From NCBI GenBank assembly GCA_041652755.1, contig JBAZGS010000005.1, positions 1 to 64,000 on the forward strand: a DNA stretch of 64,000 nucleotides, given 5' to 3'. The position numbers and the translations under genes were made by a program. Origin of the DNA: JAQTTT01 sp041652755. GTDB taxonomy: Archaea; Nanobdellota; Nanobdellia; Tiddalikarchaeales; Tiddalikarchaeaceae. Positions within the stretch are counted from its first letter, which is position 1, and every line of letters begins with the position of its first letter. Below the pieces are notes generated by a model. That model was not told where the DNA came from and searched no databases. It saw only the letters and a program-made list of their open reading frames with translations. Below, piece by piece: positions 36,561 through 44,681 of the stretch.

Positions 36561-36821
36561 CTAAATACATCTTATTTGCGGAGGATATGATTCTAATTGA
36601 ATGCAGTTGTTTGAAGTGCATCTATCACATGGATCTCCTTGCCAGCATATAGGTGTTTCTAAATCCTGAAATGATATGCATTCAAGCCCTTCCGAGCAAG
36701 GAGTTATGGCATCGCAGATGATTATCTCGAAATCATCGCTTAAAGGAACCATCTCATTTTGAGCAGTGCATCCAGCCAATATTAAAATGAGCATTACTGC
36801 ATATGCGTTTTTCATTAACAA
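36561..36821 (-). CDS. Small cysteine-rich lipoprotein
   Basis: 86 residues. A lipoprotein signal ends L-I-L-A-G-C, and the mature part has about eight cysteines, including C-D-R-C-T-S-N-N-C, suggesting a disulfide-bonded surface domain. I start near 36821, but the second Met (M-K-N-A-Y-A) would give the same mature product. It belongs to a run of minus-strand envelope genes. Function unknown. Confidence 0.6.
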   Translation of the reverse strand: MLMKNAYAVMLILILAGCTAQNEMVPLSDDFEIIICDAITPCSEGLECISFQDLETPICWQGDPCDRCTSNNCIQLESYPPQIRCI

Positions 36822-36874
36822 ATTAAATAAATGAAGGGTTAAAAGATTTGCTTATTCTAATTTAAAAGTAAGTG

Positions 36875-37393
36875 TTACCAGCAAAAAAATAGCCAGCATG
36901 TGCTTTCCAAGTGTATATCATTAAATAAGCTGCATCTTGCGCGCCCATCTTGATATTCTTGGCATAAACCATAACTCTCTATTTCACCTGGCATATCTAT
37001 CAGTATCTCTCCATCCACTAAACTTGTATTAAAATTACTGCTGTCCTCAACAAAATCATTAATTTGAGCTGTTTGAATTAATACATAACGATGAATTAAC
37101 CAGTTGCCCTCATCCCTAAGATTAGATGTGGGGTAGAAAAAATTATGCCTTGTAAATGTAAACCCATTCTCAAAATATTCAAAAGCAACATTTTTCAACT
37201 CTTCATCTGTTAAATTAGCAATTGATTCATCAATCTGATCCCTTGCCTGGGAGACCATATTCGGGTATTCACTATCTACAGTCATCTCAAGATCTATCTT
37301 GCCAGTTGTATAGACTTTTTCACCTATGTTTACACTGACACAACCTGAAATAAATATCATTAATACGCACAAAAATAATAATTTAGTATTCAT
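36875..37393 (-). CDS. Putative lipoprotein, 172 residues
   Basis: A lipoprotein signal (L-M-I-F-I-S-G-C) precedes a soluble external domain with an alpha/beta look and a Cys-containing C-terminus (L-C-Q-E-Y, A-R-C-S-L-F, E-S-T-C-W-L-F-F-C-W). No family recognised. It lies upstream of the cysteine-rich lipoprotein, with 53 bp between, and may share its transcript. Confidence 0.6.
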   Translation of the reverse strand: MNTKLLFLCVLMIFISGCVSVNIGEKVYTTGKIDLEMTVDSEYPNMVSQARDQIDESIANLTDEELKNVAFEYFENGFTFTRHNFFYPTSNLRDEGNWLIHRYVLIQTAQINDFVEDSSNFNTSLVDGEILIDMPGEIESYGLCQEYQDGRARCSLFNDIHLESTCWLFFCW

Positions 37394-37475
37394 ATATAAT
37401 AATATAAGATAATGCGAATATAAAAACTCTTTGTACGCACATCCACCTGCAAAAAAAACTACTATAAGGATCCAT

Positions 37476-37547
37476 GGAATGTTAATGCATGATTCTCTTT
37501 TTGGATACTATGTAAATATTGATTAAAGCTTTTTTTGAAAAGTTTTA
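37476..37547 (+). pseudogene. 3' remnant of an OB-fold gene
   Basis: About 72 bp match 28,724-28,797 with only a few differences. The match covers the last 16 codons of the gene at 28442 (ending L-F-G-Y-Y-V-N-I-D-stop) plus its T-rich downstream tract. No upstream part is present, so this is a copied 3' end, not a gene. It lies just before the serpin. Confidence 0.8.
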
Positions 37548-37575
37548 ATAATTATTAAAGTTTAAATATTTTATT

Positions 37576-38793
37576 GTGAATAAGTCAGTTTTTATTATGG
37601 GAGTGATTCTTTGCTGCGGCTGCACTGCTTTATTAGTGAGAGCTGATGATTCAGGAGCCACTAATGAGGGCATTATGAGTGTTGTTAATGCTAATAACTT
37701 ATTTGCTTTATCTCTTTATCCTAAAATTACTTCATCTGAATCAGGAAATGTTTTTTTTTCCCCTTATAGTATTTCAACTGCTATGAGCATGGTTTATGAG
37801 GGTGTTAATGGTTCAACTGCTGATGAGATTAGCTCAGTTTTTCATTTTCCTTTAGATAGCACTATTCGCCATTCTTCCATTGCAGCTATTTATAATTCTT
37901 TGAACAGCCAAAGCAGCAATTATGTCTTAAGAACTGCCAATGCTTTATGGGTGCAGGAGAATTATTCAATACTCAATAATTTTTCTGATATTGCAAGGAA
38001 TTATTATGCAGGTGAGGCTATGAATCTTGATTTTATCAGCAATACTGAGCAGTCGAGAAGCACTATTAATTCTTGGGTTGAGGAGAATACAAATAAAAAA
38101 ATTGTTAATCTCATACCAGTAGGCAGTTTGAATGAATTAACAAGACTTGTCTTGACTAATGCTATTTATTTTAAAGGAAAATGGTTTAAGCAGTTTGATA
38201 CTGGGGATACTCATGATGCAGATTTCATGTTAAGCAATAATGATACTGTAACTGTAAAGATGATGAGTCTTTCAGAGACTGAGCTTAATTATGCAGAAGC
38301 TGAGAATTTGAAGATTCTTGAGATGACTTACAAGGATAATAATCTATCAATGATTGTTCTTCTTCCAAACAGCAATGATTTAACAGAGTTAGAGAGCAGT
38401 CTTACTCTTGAAAATCTTAACTACTGGAAGAGCTTGTTGGTGGGAACTAAAGTGGATGTTTATTTGCCTAAGTTCACCTTTGATACTAAGTATTATCTCA
38501 ATAGTGTGCTTTCAGAGATGGGTATGCCTTCAGCTTTTACTCCTTATGTTGCTGATTTGTCAGGAATTGACGGAACGCATGATTTGTATATTACTTTTGT
38601 GATTCATCAGGCTTTCGTGGCAGTTGATGAGGAGGGCACTGAGGCTGCTGCAGCAACAGCTATAGGTGTGGGAATGACTGCTATGCCTATAATGCATGTT
38701 TTCCGCGCTGACCACCCTTTCATCTTCTTAATCCAGGACAGAGTAACAGGCAATATATTGTTCTTAGGCAGAGTGATGAATCCTTTAGAATGA
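37576..38793 (+). CDS. Secreted serpin (protease inhibitor)
   Basis: Serpin fold protein of 405 residues, exported by an N-terminal signal (hydrophobic run ending C-C-G-C). Family landmarks include N-V-F-F-S-P-Y-S-I-S-T-A-M-S-M near residue 58, L-T-N-A-I-Y-F-K-G-K-W near 193 and F-R-A-D-H-P-F-I-F near 376. The reactive-loop hinge E-E-G-T-E-A-A-A-A-T-A has small residues at P14-P9, the mark of an inhibitory serpin. Counting from the hinge puts P1 at the Thr of G-M-T-A-M (or the preceding Met), suggesting an elastase- or subtilisin-like target. The start is GTG at 37576. Archaeal serpins are uncommon. A role against proteases of a host or neighbours is inference. Confidence 0.93.
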   Translation: MNKSVFIMGVILCCGCTALLVRADDSGATNEGIMSVVNANNLFALSLYPKITSSESGNVFFSPYSISTAMSMVYEGVNGSTADEISSVFHFPLDSTIRHSSIAAIYNSLNSQSSNYVLRTANALWVQENYSILNNFSDIARNYYAGEAMNLDFISNTEQSRSTINSWVEENTNKKIVNLIPVGSLNELTRLVLTNAIYFKGKWFKQFDTGDTHDADFMLSNNDTVTVKMMSLSETELNYAEAENLKILEMTYKDNNLSMIVLLPNSNDLTELESSLTLENLNYWKSLLVGTKVDVYLPKFTFDTKYYLNSVLSEMGMPSAFTPYVADLSGIDGTHDLYITFVIHQAFVAVDEEGTEAAAATAIGVGMTAMPIMHVFRADHPFIFLIQDRVTGNILFLGRVMNPLE

Positions 38794-38915
38794 GTACAAG
38801 AATTTTTAGAAACATTGCTTACTATTGGTTTATTACTAATTAATTATGCCTTTAATTTTTATAATATTATTATGTGGTTGCATTGAAGAAAATAGTAATG
38901 TTATTGTTTTTGATT

Positions 38916-39530
38916 TTATTTCCATTCGTTTAAAAATTTTTTAATAAAATCAGTAGTAAATTTGTATTTTTTTTGCGCAATATCTCTTGCTTTTTTTGTT
39001 TGAAAAGTTTTAGGTTGAATTTTTAGTATTTTTTCAAAAAAGTGATTTATTGCTGTTTTTGGTGGCCCATATTTCTTGTAAGTCTTATGGGGCTTAATTT
39101 TAGGGTCATGCATTGGTTCATTATGGCCTCCCGCGTAGTGAAAAACTCTGCCTATAGTGATTGCGCCTAATGTATCAAGCCTGTCAGCATCCTGTAAAAT
39201 CTTAGCTTCTACTGTTTCAGGTTTCATGTCTTTAGAGTACCTGTGAACTTTTATGCAGTGAATAATGTTTGACACTTGAAGGGGAGAGTAATCATATTTT
39301 TTTAGTATTTTCTCAGCCATTTTTGCGCCTTCTTGCGCGTGGCAAACATTTTTTTCATCCTCTAAGAATCTGGCAACGTCATGAAGCAATGCGCTTGCTT
39401 TAACTACTTCTATGTCGCATTTGAGAGTTTTAGCTAGTTCTAAAGCATTATAATAGACCCTTTTGACATGAAAAACATCGTGAGCTCCGTGAGTATAAAA
39501 TTTTGACACATCTTTAATGCTTAATTTCAT
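38916..39530 (-). CDS. HD-domain phosphohydrolase (paralogue 2)
   Basis: 204 residues, collinear with the gene at 32264. Metal-site residues H17, H21 (H-D-V-F-H-V-K-R-V), H50-D51 (A-L-L-H-D-V-A-R-F) and the Asp in I-L-Q-D-A-D-R-L-D-T-L-G-A are kept. It shares with paralogue 1 the C-terminal segment A-I-N-H-F-(Y/F)-E-K-I-L-K-I. An AATTTAAA box about 25 nt upstream suits a leaderless start. The substrate is probably a nucleotide; unknown. Confidence 0.85.
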   Translation of the reverse strand: MKLSIKDVSKFYTHGAHDVFHVKRVYYNALELAKTLKCDIEVVKASALLHDVARFLEDEKNVCHAQEGAKMAEKILKKYDYSPLQVSNIIHCIKVHRYSKDMKPETVEAKILQDADRLDTLGAITIGRVFHYAGGHNEPMHDPKIKPHKTYKKYGPPKTAINHFFEKILKIQPKTFQTKKARDIAQKKYKFTTDFIKKFLNEWK

Positions 39531-39559
39531 ACAATTTATATAAGTAACACTTTTTTAAA

Positions 39560-40603
39560 TTATTTTTTATTATATTCTTTCCATTCATTTGCTAGTTCTG
39601 GTTTAGTGTTTCCGAATAATTCTGTTATTATTCTTTGTTGTGCTTTATCAAAGTCTGTGTTTAGGCTAAAAGTTACTTTACTCGTTTTTCCTTTTAGGGT
39701 TGTTTCTTGAGTTAGGTAATCTCCTAGTCTTATTAGTCTGCTTGGGTTTAATTTTAGTAGTTCTTTTTTGGATTCGTTTGTTATTTCAAATAGTCCGTTA
39801 TTGTATATTAATTCAGTTTCTGCGAAATCAACTAAGTCATTATGAAAATGAGTTAATGTTGTTAAGGGGTCATACATTATTGAACATACTTGTTTTTTCA
39901 TATCTCCTTTATTATGTAAGTATTCTTCCCATGCAAGTAAGTGTTGATAGAATAAGTTGTGTATTTTATTTTTTGATTCTTTTAATGCTATTGCTACTGG
40001 CCCTTTAGTATAAACTCCTAATTTTTGTTTATTTGATGTTTCATATTTTTGGCTTGCTGCATGGCTCATTATAAACTTCTTGTTTTCTACAGTATTCATT
40101 ACATACATGAATGAAGGAATATCTATTCTTGCATTGTATTCAGGACTTCCGGGTTTTCTGTAAATGCTATCTAATGAGGGACCCATTTGGATGAGATTAA
40201 TTTTATTAGCTAATTCAGGATTAATTTTTAATATTGTTGCTAAGTTAGTTAATGCTCCTAAGCTAAAGTAATTAACTTGCTCTTGGGAATCGATTATTTT
40301 ATCCATTAAATAATCTATTCCATTAGTAATGAAATACTCCTTTTTAGGATTTACTAATCCTGCTCTTTCCACTAAAGTGTTTTGATAATTATGAACTGGA
40401 GAGGGTAGTCCTGCTGCTACTGGAATATTTTCTTTTGAGTATCTTACAATTTTTGCTAAAAATGCAGCTCTTCCATAAGTTTTAGATTCATCACTAGAAA
40501 TAAATAAACTGGGTTTGTATTTAGCCGGATTTAACACTGCCATTGCAGCAACACAAGTATCATCAACATCTTTACCTGCATCAAGATCATAAATGTTAAC
40601 CAT
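39560..40603 (-). CDS. Inosine-uridine-type nucleoside hydrolase
   Basis: Hydrolyses the N-glycosidic bond of nucleosides to ribose and base, in salvage. The N-terminal Asp cluster D6-x-D8-A-G-x-D12-V-D14-D15 matches the D-x-D-x-G-x-D-V-D-D form of the calcium-binding motif, and Y-F-S-L-G-A-L-T-N-L-A near residue 118 is the second family signature. The 347 residues are slightly longer than usual (about 310). It lies just outside the repeat-delimited array. The substrate (purine or pyrimidine) cannot be told. Confidence 0.8.
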   Translation of the reverse strand: MVNIYDLDAGKDVDDTCVAAMAVLNPAKYKPSLFISSDESKTYGRAAFLAKIVRYSKENIPVAAGLPSPVHNYQNTLVERAGLVNPKKEYFITNGIDYLMDKIIDSQEQVNYFSLGALTNLATILKINPELANKINLIQMGPSLDSIYRKPGSPEYNARIDIPSFMYVMNTVENKKFIMSHAASQKYETSNKQKLGVYTKGPVAIALKESKNKIHNLFYQHLLAWEEYLHNKGDMKKQVCSIMYDPLTTLTHFHNDLVDFAETELIYNNGLFEITNESKKELLKLNPSRLIRLGDYLTQETTLKGKTSKVTFSLNTDFDKAQQRIITELFGNTKPELANEWKEYNKK

Positions 40604-40705
40604 GGCATTTGAATAAAATACTTTATTTATAACTATTTGGGTATTTTAAAAAAAGCTGGATGATTATTATAAATAATTGTTAAATTAGAATAAAATGCTT
40701 TATCA

Positions 40706-40755
40706 TTTAATATCTTTAATTTAATTTGTGATTCGGTGAAAGTTGGGGAGTTTTT
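40706..40755 (+). repeat. Array repeat, copy 1
   Basis: First copy of the dispersed family (core GTGATTCGGTGAAAGTTGGG, then GAGTTTTT). It sits between two minus-strand genes, and its right edge touches the stop codon of the GNAT gene (40754-40756). Confidence 0.8.
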
Positions 40756-41284
40756 ACCAAGATTCGCATTCGGATTTGATTTGTTCTTTTGGATTAGTTA
40801 TCATTTTTTTGATTAATCCTTTTTTGTCATTATAATATATAATGTCATCGTCATTGCTTATTGGTCCTTTGAATTCTATTCTCTTGGCTGAGTTTTCAAG
40901 GATTTTTAAATCACATTTCTTGTAAAATTCGCTATTTTTTCTTGCACATAAACCAACTCCTAATAGGTTTTTTTCTTTAAGGTATTCTGTTATGGATTTC
41001 ATTAATATTTTACCATATCCTTTTCCTTTTTTTACAGATACTATATCTGCGACTCCCATTAAATCATACTTTTTTTTAAGAAAGAATACTTTATCTGGCT
41101 TAAGCCTACCAACTGATGCAATTTTATTATTATCATAAATTATGAAAAAAGTATTATCTTTAATAAAACTCCTTGTTAATGGTTCATCCCAAGGAAAAGC
41201 AGTAATTATGATTTTACTAATTTCTTTCAAAAGCTCAGAACTAAGAATGTTTCCTTTAATTATTTTAACACTAATCTTTTCCAT
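40754..41284 (-). CDS. GNAT family N-acetyltransferase
   Basis: 176 residues with the acetyl-CoA binding motif A as V-K-K-G-K-G-Y-G-K-I-L-M near residue 86 (R/Q-x-x-G-x-G/A pattern) and the late A-R-K-N-S-E-F-Y-K-K-C motif. The acceptor is unknown. The stop codon lies at the edge of an array repeat, so the last residues may come from the repeat boundary. First cargo gene of the array. Confidence 0.85.
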   Translation of the reverse strand: MEKISVKIIKGNILSSELLKEISKIIITAFPWDEPLTRSFIKDNTFFIIYDNNKIASVGRLKPDKVFFLKKKYDLMGVADIVSVKKGKGYGKILMKSITEYLKEKNLLGVGLCARKNSEFYKKCDLKILENSAKRIEFKGPISNDDDIIYYNDKKGLIKKMITNPKEQIKSECESW

Positions 41285-41317
41285 AATTAAAAATAATTAA
41301 ACCAGAATTTAAAGAAG

Positions 41318-41361
41318 TTTTTAATATTTTTTAATTCTTTTTTGTGATTCGTTTGGGATAA
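41318..41361 (+). repeat. Array repeat, copy 2 (diverged)
   Basis: Left half TTTTTAATATTTTTTAATTC, then TTTTGTGATTCGTTTGGGAT. The right part has the TTGGGATAAA variant shared with the copy at 53,488. Confidence 0.7.
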
Positions 41362-41368
41362 AATTACT

Positions 41369-41590
41369 TTATTTCAAAGTTGTCCAGATATAAAATATAG
41401 CAATTAAAATTATTACAAATATTATGATAACTATATCTAAAATGTTTTTTGGATTTTTATAATTGAATAATATTCTGTTACTTATTTCTGAAGGTTTATC
41501 TTCTCTTTTTTTCAGAGCATTATTTAATGATTCAAGATATTTTTGTTCTGCTTCTTTTTTTTCTGCGAATTTTTTACACTTAAAGACAAT
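41369..41590 (-). pseudogene. 5'-truncated tail-anchored membrane protein
   Basis: A 73-codon open frame with no start codon: a charged coiled-coil-like stretch (A-E-K-K-E-A-E-Q-K-Y), then a C-terminal transmembrane helix (D-I-V-I-I-I-F-V-I-I-L-I-A-I-F-Y-I-W) and a stop at 41369. The frame hits a stop exactly where the 62-bp direct repeat begins (41593). The gene appears to have lost its 5' part when that element arrived. Confidence 0.55.
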
Positions 41591-41592
41591 TT

Positions 41593-41654
41593 AGCACAGG
41601 ATACACTCTTTCAACAATTGGGCATATATTGTTTTTCTTGTTTAGAAGGAAGAA
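41593..41654 (+). repeat. 62-bp direct repeat, left copy
   Basis: Identical to 42,724-42,785 except for one base. It contains AACAAT-N9-ATTGTT, able to form a hairpin. The two copies flank the deoxyribosyltransferase-Nudix gene and cut a neighbouring gene, so they may mark an inserted unit. Confidence 0.9.
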
Positions 41655-41712
41655 GTAATAATTTTATTTTTACGAAACATTTTTATAATTAATTACTTTT
41701 TATTAGTAGAGT

Positions 41713-42708
41713 ATGGTTAAGTGTGTTTTATCAGGAAGTTTTAGAAAGCATTTGCCTGAAATAACTTATTATTTTAATGAGTTAAAAATGAATAATTATC
41801 AAATATTGTCTCCGAGAGATGTTGATATACGAAAAGATGATAATGATTTTATTTTATTAAAAGGAGATATTGTTGATAAACCTGAATATATTGAGATTTC
41901 TCATTTAATTGCTATTGAGAACAGTGATGTTTTATTTGTTATTAATCCAAAGAATTATACTGGTTTTAGTACAATTTTTGAAATGGGTTATGCTTTTGGT
42001 AGAGGAAAACCTATTGGATTTTCAAATAATATTTCTGATGTTCTTAAGTATTATCCTTTGGCTTTTTCATTTGAACAAGATATTTCATTAATTAGTTCTA
42101 AATTTAAAAAAGCAGTATCCACTAAAAATTTATTCACTGAAAATGTTAAGTTTTTAGAGAATGTTCTTAAACAAGAATATGATAGTCCAGAGAATAGAAT
42201 TAAAAAATTAAATAAAAATTGGGTTAATGTTCAAAAAGATTGTTTTATTTCAGGTTTTAATCATGCGCAAGTTAATGATTATCAAAACATTTTATGTGTT
42301 GGAGGTTTAACTGTTGATTATAGTAAGAGTTATAAAAATGAATTAAGAGATGTTTTATTAATACAAGATAATAATTGGAAAGGTAAATTTACCATTCTTG
42401 GGAAAAAAGTTTTGAAAAATGAAGATTTAATGCATGCATTGCTTAGAGGTTATAAACAAGAATTAAACCTAAAAAATATTTCAGTAAATGATTTTTTATG
42501 TTCTTTTAAACAATTAGATAATTCAGGATATTATGTTGATAATTTTTCGCAATATTTTAATGATTTTGAAGTTAGGATAAATTCAAAAGTTAATTTAAAG
42601 AATTGCGAATGGTGGAATCCTATTGAAGCCTTAAGAAGTGATGAAGTTGAACCTAATGCAAAAATAACAATAAAAAAATATATTCAAAAAGCAACCATAA
42701 CTGCTTAA
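41713..42708 (+). CDS. Nucleoside 2-deoxyribosyltransferase-like / Nudix-like fusion
   Basis: 331 residues in two parts. Residues 1-105 look like the nucleoside 2-deoxyribosyltransferase fold: C-V-L-S-G-S-F-R-K at the start, F-V-I-N-P-K-N-Y-T-G-F-S near 75, and E-M-G-Y-A-F-G-R-G-K-P-I-G near 89. Residues 190-330 look like a Nudix domain with a degenerate box (E-x7-R-G-Y-K-Q-E-L-N-L), in which the R-E-U-x-E-E core is R-G-Y-K-Q-E. Only one of the usual metal-binding Glu pair remains, so it may bind rather than cleave. A nucleotide-sensing or base-exchange role is inference. It is framed by 62-bp direct repeats. Confidence 0.65.
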   Translation: MVKCVLSGSFRKHLPEITYYFNELKMNNYQILSPRDVDIRKDDNDFILLKGDIVDKPEYIEISHLIAIENSDVLFVINPKNYTGFSTIFEMGYAFGRGKPIGFSNNISDVLKYYPLAFSFEQDISLISSKFKKAVSTKNLFTENVKFLENVLKQEYDSPENRIKKLNKNWVNVQKDCFISGFNHAQVNDYQNILCVGGLTVDYSKSYKNELRDVLLIQDNNWKGKFTILGKKVLKNEDLMHALLRGYKQELNLKNISVNDFLCSFKQLDNSGYYVDNFSQYFNDFEVRINSKVNLKNCEWWNPIEALRSDEVEPNAKITIKKYIQKATITA

Positions 42709-42723
42709 AATAAAAAACAATTC

Positions 42724-42785
42724 AGCACTGGATACACTCTTTCAACAATTGGGCATATATTGTTTTTCTTGTTTAGAAGGAAGAA
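42724..42785 (+). repeat. 62-bp direct repeat, right copy
   Basis: Right partner of 41,593-41,654. It is followed within six bases by array repeat copy 3. Confidence 0.9.
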
Positions 42786-42790
42786 ATGAG

Positions 42791-42844
42791 GTTAATATCT
42801 TTTATTTATTTTTGTGATTCGGTGAGAGTTGGAGAGTTTTTTTT
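42791..42844 (+). repeat. Array repeat, copy 3
   Basis: GTTAATATCTTTTATTTATT, then GTGATTCGGTGAGAGTTGGA and a T-run. It separates two plus-strand genes. Confidence 0.85.
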
Positions 42845-42882
42845 AGTTATATTTTTAATTATTTAAATATTGTTATGTAATT

Positions 42883-43179
42883 ATGAAACAGCTTTCAGCA
42901 ATAGTTTATGGGAAAGTTCAAGGAGTATATTTCAGAAGTAATACTGTTGATAATGCCTTAAAACTTGGCTTAACTGGTTATGTTGAGAATTTGAAGGATG
43001 GCAGTGTTAAAGTTATAGCTGAAGGGGAAGAGTCAAAGCTTGAACAATTACTTGATTGGCTTCATAAAGGCCCTAAAAATGCCAAAGTTGAAAATGTTAA
43101 ATCAGAATATTTGAAAGCTTCTGGAAAATACAAGACTTTTGAAAGCAAATGGTCGGATGAAGCATTCTGGGAAAAATAA
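42883..43179 (+). CDS. acyP: Acylphosphatase
   Basis: Hydrolyses carboxyl-phosphate bonds such as acetyl phosphate. The family signature G-K-V-Q-G-V-Y-F-R (R18, phosphate binding) and G-Y-V-E-N-L-K-D-G-S-V (N36, catalytic) are intact, and the 98-residue length is normal. An ATTTAAAT box lies about 17 nt upstream. It is the only plus-strand gene of its cassette, with a convergent toxin-antitoxin pair behind it. Confidence 0.92.
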   Translation: MKQLSAIVYGKVQGVYFRSNTVDNALKLGLTGYVENLKDGSVKVIAEGEESKLEQLLDWLHKGPKNAKVENVKSEYLKASGKYKTFESKWSDEAFWEK

Positions 43180-43198
43180 AACAGTTAATATATTTTAT

Positions 43199-43453
43199 TT
43201 ATTTTTTGTAGATGTTTTTTCTTAATCCTATTAAGGTTATTTGTATCTGTTTTATTTCTGGGAAAATATCTGCTATGACTCTATAAGATCCTATTCTTAG
43301 TTTGTAGTCAGTTCTTCCTGATAATCTTATGAAGTGATTTAATGGCTCCTTTTTAGATTGAATAATTTTATTAAATATTCTCTTGGCTGTTTCTTTATCC
43401 AAGGTTTCTAAGTATTCTGCTGCTTTTTTATCAAAGATTAATTCATAGCTCAA
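43199..43453 (-). CDS. RelE/ParE-like toxin
   Basis: 84 residues of the RelE/ParE fold: N-terminal Y-E-L-I-F-D-K-K-A-A-E-Y-L, two helices, then D-Y-K-L-R-I-G-S-Y-R-V-I-A-D-I, the typical core strand. Archaeal RelE proteins usually cut mRNA on the ribosome; this is the likely role. Its start overlaps the antitoxin stop by 4 bp (ATGA), as expected for a type II module. Confidence 0.85.
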   Translation of the reverse strand: MSYELIFDKKAAEYLETLDKETAKRIFNKIIQSKKEPLNHFIRLSGRTDYKLRIGSYRVIADIFPEIKQIQITLIGLRKNIYKK

Positions 43454-43689
43454 AAGCCGAGCCTCTTTTTGAGTTCGTTTTCTGAATAAAAGCTTCCGCT
43501 TTTGATTCTTTTTCTTGCATCTTCTATCTCTTGGAGGGTTTTAGAGCTAAGTTCTGGGTTTTTTTTGCAGTTTTTTGCTATGAACATTAATTTTCTTAGG
43601 ACTTCATCATAGCTTTCGTTCATGCATTCTCTGTAAGAATCTAGTTCCATTTTTGTTTTGCCCTTTAATTTGATAGTCGTCTCTTGCAT
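43450..43689 (-). CDS. RelB-like antitoxin
   Basis: 79 residues, encoded directly upstream of the toxin. The N-terminus (T-T-I-K-L-K-G-K-T-K-M-E-L-D) resembles a ribbon-helix-helix or RelB-type DNA-binding segment; the C-terminal half (D-A-R-K-R-I-K-S-G-S-F-Y-S) is a toxin-wrapping helix. It probably represses the pair through the palindrome just upstream. Confidence 0.8.
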   Translation of the reverse strand: MQETTIKLKGKTKMELDSYRECMNESYDEVLRKLMFIAKNCKKNPELSSKTLQEIEDARKRIKSGSFYSENELKKRLGF

Positions 43690-43720
43690 AAGTATATTTA
43701 GGTATACTTAAGTATATAAA
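43690..43720 (-). promoter_or_regulatory. Toxin-antitoxin promoter and operator
   Basis: TATACTTAAGTATA is a perfect palindrome at 43703-43716. The AGTATA/GGTATA half-site recurs about every 10 bp down to the antitoxin start. This is typical of an autoregulated toxin-antitoxin operator overlapping the TATA region. Confidence 0.65.
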
Positions 43721-43782
43721 TTTAATTGCTTTACATAATATATTAAAAATTTTAATTAAATAAGGGATTAGATAAGGATTCC

Positions 43783-43807
43783 TTTAATATCTTATATTCA
43801 TTTTTTT
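43783..43807 (+). repeat. Array repeat, copy 4 (left half only)
   Basis: TTTAATATCTTATATTCATT followed by Ts matches the left half of the family; the GGTGAGAGTTGGG half is missing. Confidence 0.45.
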
Positions 43808-43823
43808 AGTTTTATAAGGTTAT

Positions 43824-43937
43824 TTAATTATTTTTTTCTTCATTTATTGGTTTTTTGAAAATATCTGCATATTTTATCAGAGGATTCATGTGCAGCAACG
43901 CCCTTATTAGCAATTCAGGAGGCTGATTTTTTAATAA
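43824..43937 (-). pseudogene. Possible 3' gene remnant
   Basis: An open frame of about 37 codons without a proper start, coding for P-P-E-L-L-I-R-A-L-L-H-M-N-P-L-I-K-Y. It reads like the C-terminal end of a protein, but I cannot name the family. Weak evidence. Confidence 0.3.
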
Positions 43938-43966
43938 TTATTGATGTTTCTTCTTTGTGCAAAGCT

Positions 43967-43975
43967 TTTAATATA
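43967..43975 (+). promoter_or_regulatory. TATA box of the kinase gene
   Basis: TTTAATATA is centred about 27 nt before the ATG at 43998. Confidence 0.45.
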
Positions 43976-43997
43976 ATATTCTTTTTCTTGTTTTTTT

Positions 43998-44612
43998 ATG
44001 GGAGGAATTATTGCTTTGGTTGGTTGTCCTGCTGTGGGCAAGAGCTTTCTTGCTGATAAATTAAGCAACTCTTTGGATTGCAGGCTTATTAGGGAATTGC
44101 CTGAGAAGGGTCTTCCTTTGGACATTATGAATAATTTAAGCGAGCAGAAAAATCTTTTTGATACTATTGTTTATTTTAGGAATCTGCAGGTGCTTAATTA
44201 TAAGCATGCTTTGTCTTTTGCTGCCAATAATAAATATGTGGTTTTGGACACTCCTTTTTATCAGAATCAATTGTATGTTGACCTGTATGTTAAGGATAAG
44301 GCCAAGGCGAGCATCCTTAGGCAGTTAGGCGAGATTGATTTTTTGACGTATCCTCAGCCGGATTGCACGGTTTATATTAAATCTTCTGCTGATGAAATGC
44401 TTAATTTTTTGCATTCTAGGCAGAGCAAGAATACTTGGGAGGATGAGTCCTGGTATGAGTTTATTACTAAAATGGTGCCTCTTGCGGATGATTATATGAA
44501 AAGTATCATTAAGAGGATTCCTAATTTAATCCTTATTCAAAGGCAAGATTATGATTTTGCAAAACCCGAGCATGTAAATGAAGTCATCAGCAAAATCAAG
44601 AAAATGATATGA
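43998..44612 (+). CDS. Deoxynucleoside kinase-like P-loop kinase
   Basis: 204 residues with Walker A G-C-P-A-V-G-K-S near residue 8, a D-T-P-F-Y motif near 80 and a lid-like Q-S-K-N-T-W region near 138. The layout matches the dNK/dGK family, which phosphorylates deoxynucleosides with ATP for salvage. The D/E-R-S catalytic motif of classical members reads D-T-P-F here, so the substrate may differ. It sits with other nucleotide enzymes in the array. Confidence 0.75.
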   Translation: MGGIIALVGCPAVGKSFLADKLSNSLDCRLIRELPEKGLPLDIMNNLSEQKNLFDTIVYFRNLQVLNYKHALSFAANNKYVVLDTPFYQNQLYVDLYVKDKAKASILRQLGEIDFLTYPQPDCTVYIKSSADEMLNFLHSRQSKNTWEDESWYEFITKMVPLADDYMKSIIKRIPNLILIQRQDYDFAKPEHVNEVISKIKKMI

Positions 44613-44681
44613 ATCTTGTTACACTATTAATGCTAGAATATCAAAAATTATAGACATGTATAATAAACTGCTGCAAAGAAA

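Noticed and set aside
38847..39000. Plus-strand start M-P-L-I-F-I-I-L-L-C-G-C resembling a lipoprotein signal
   Set aside because: It runs at once into the antisense of the HD hydrolase gene and stops before 60 codons. It could be a chance match or a 5' remnant.
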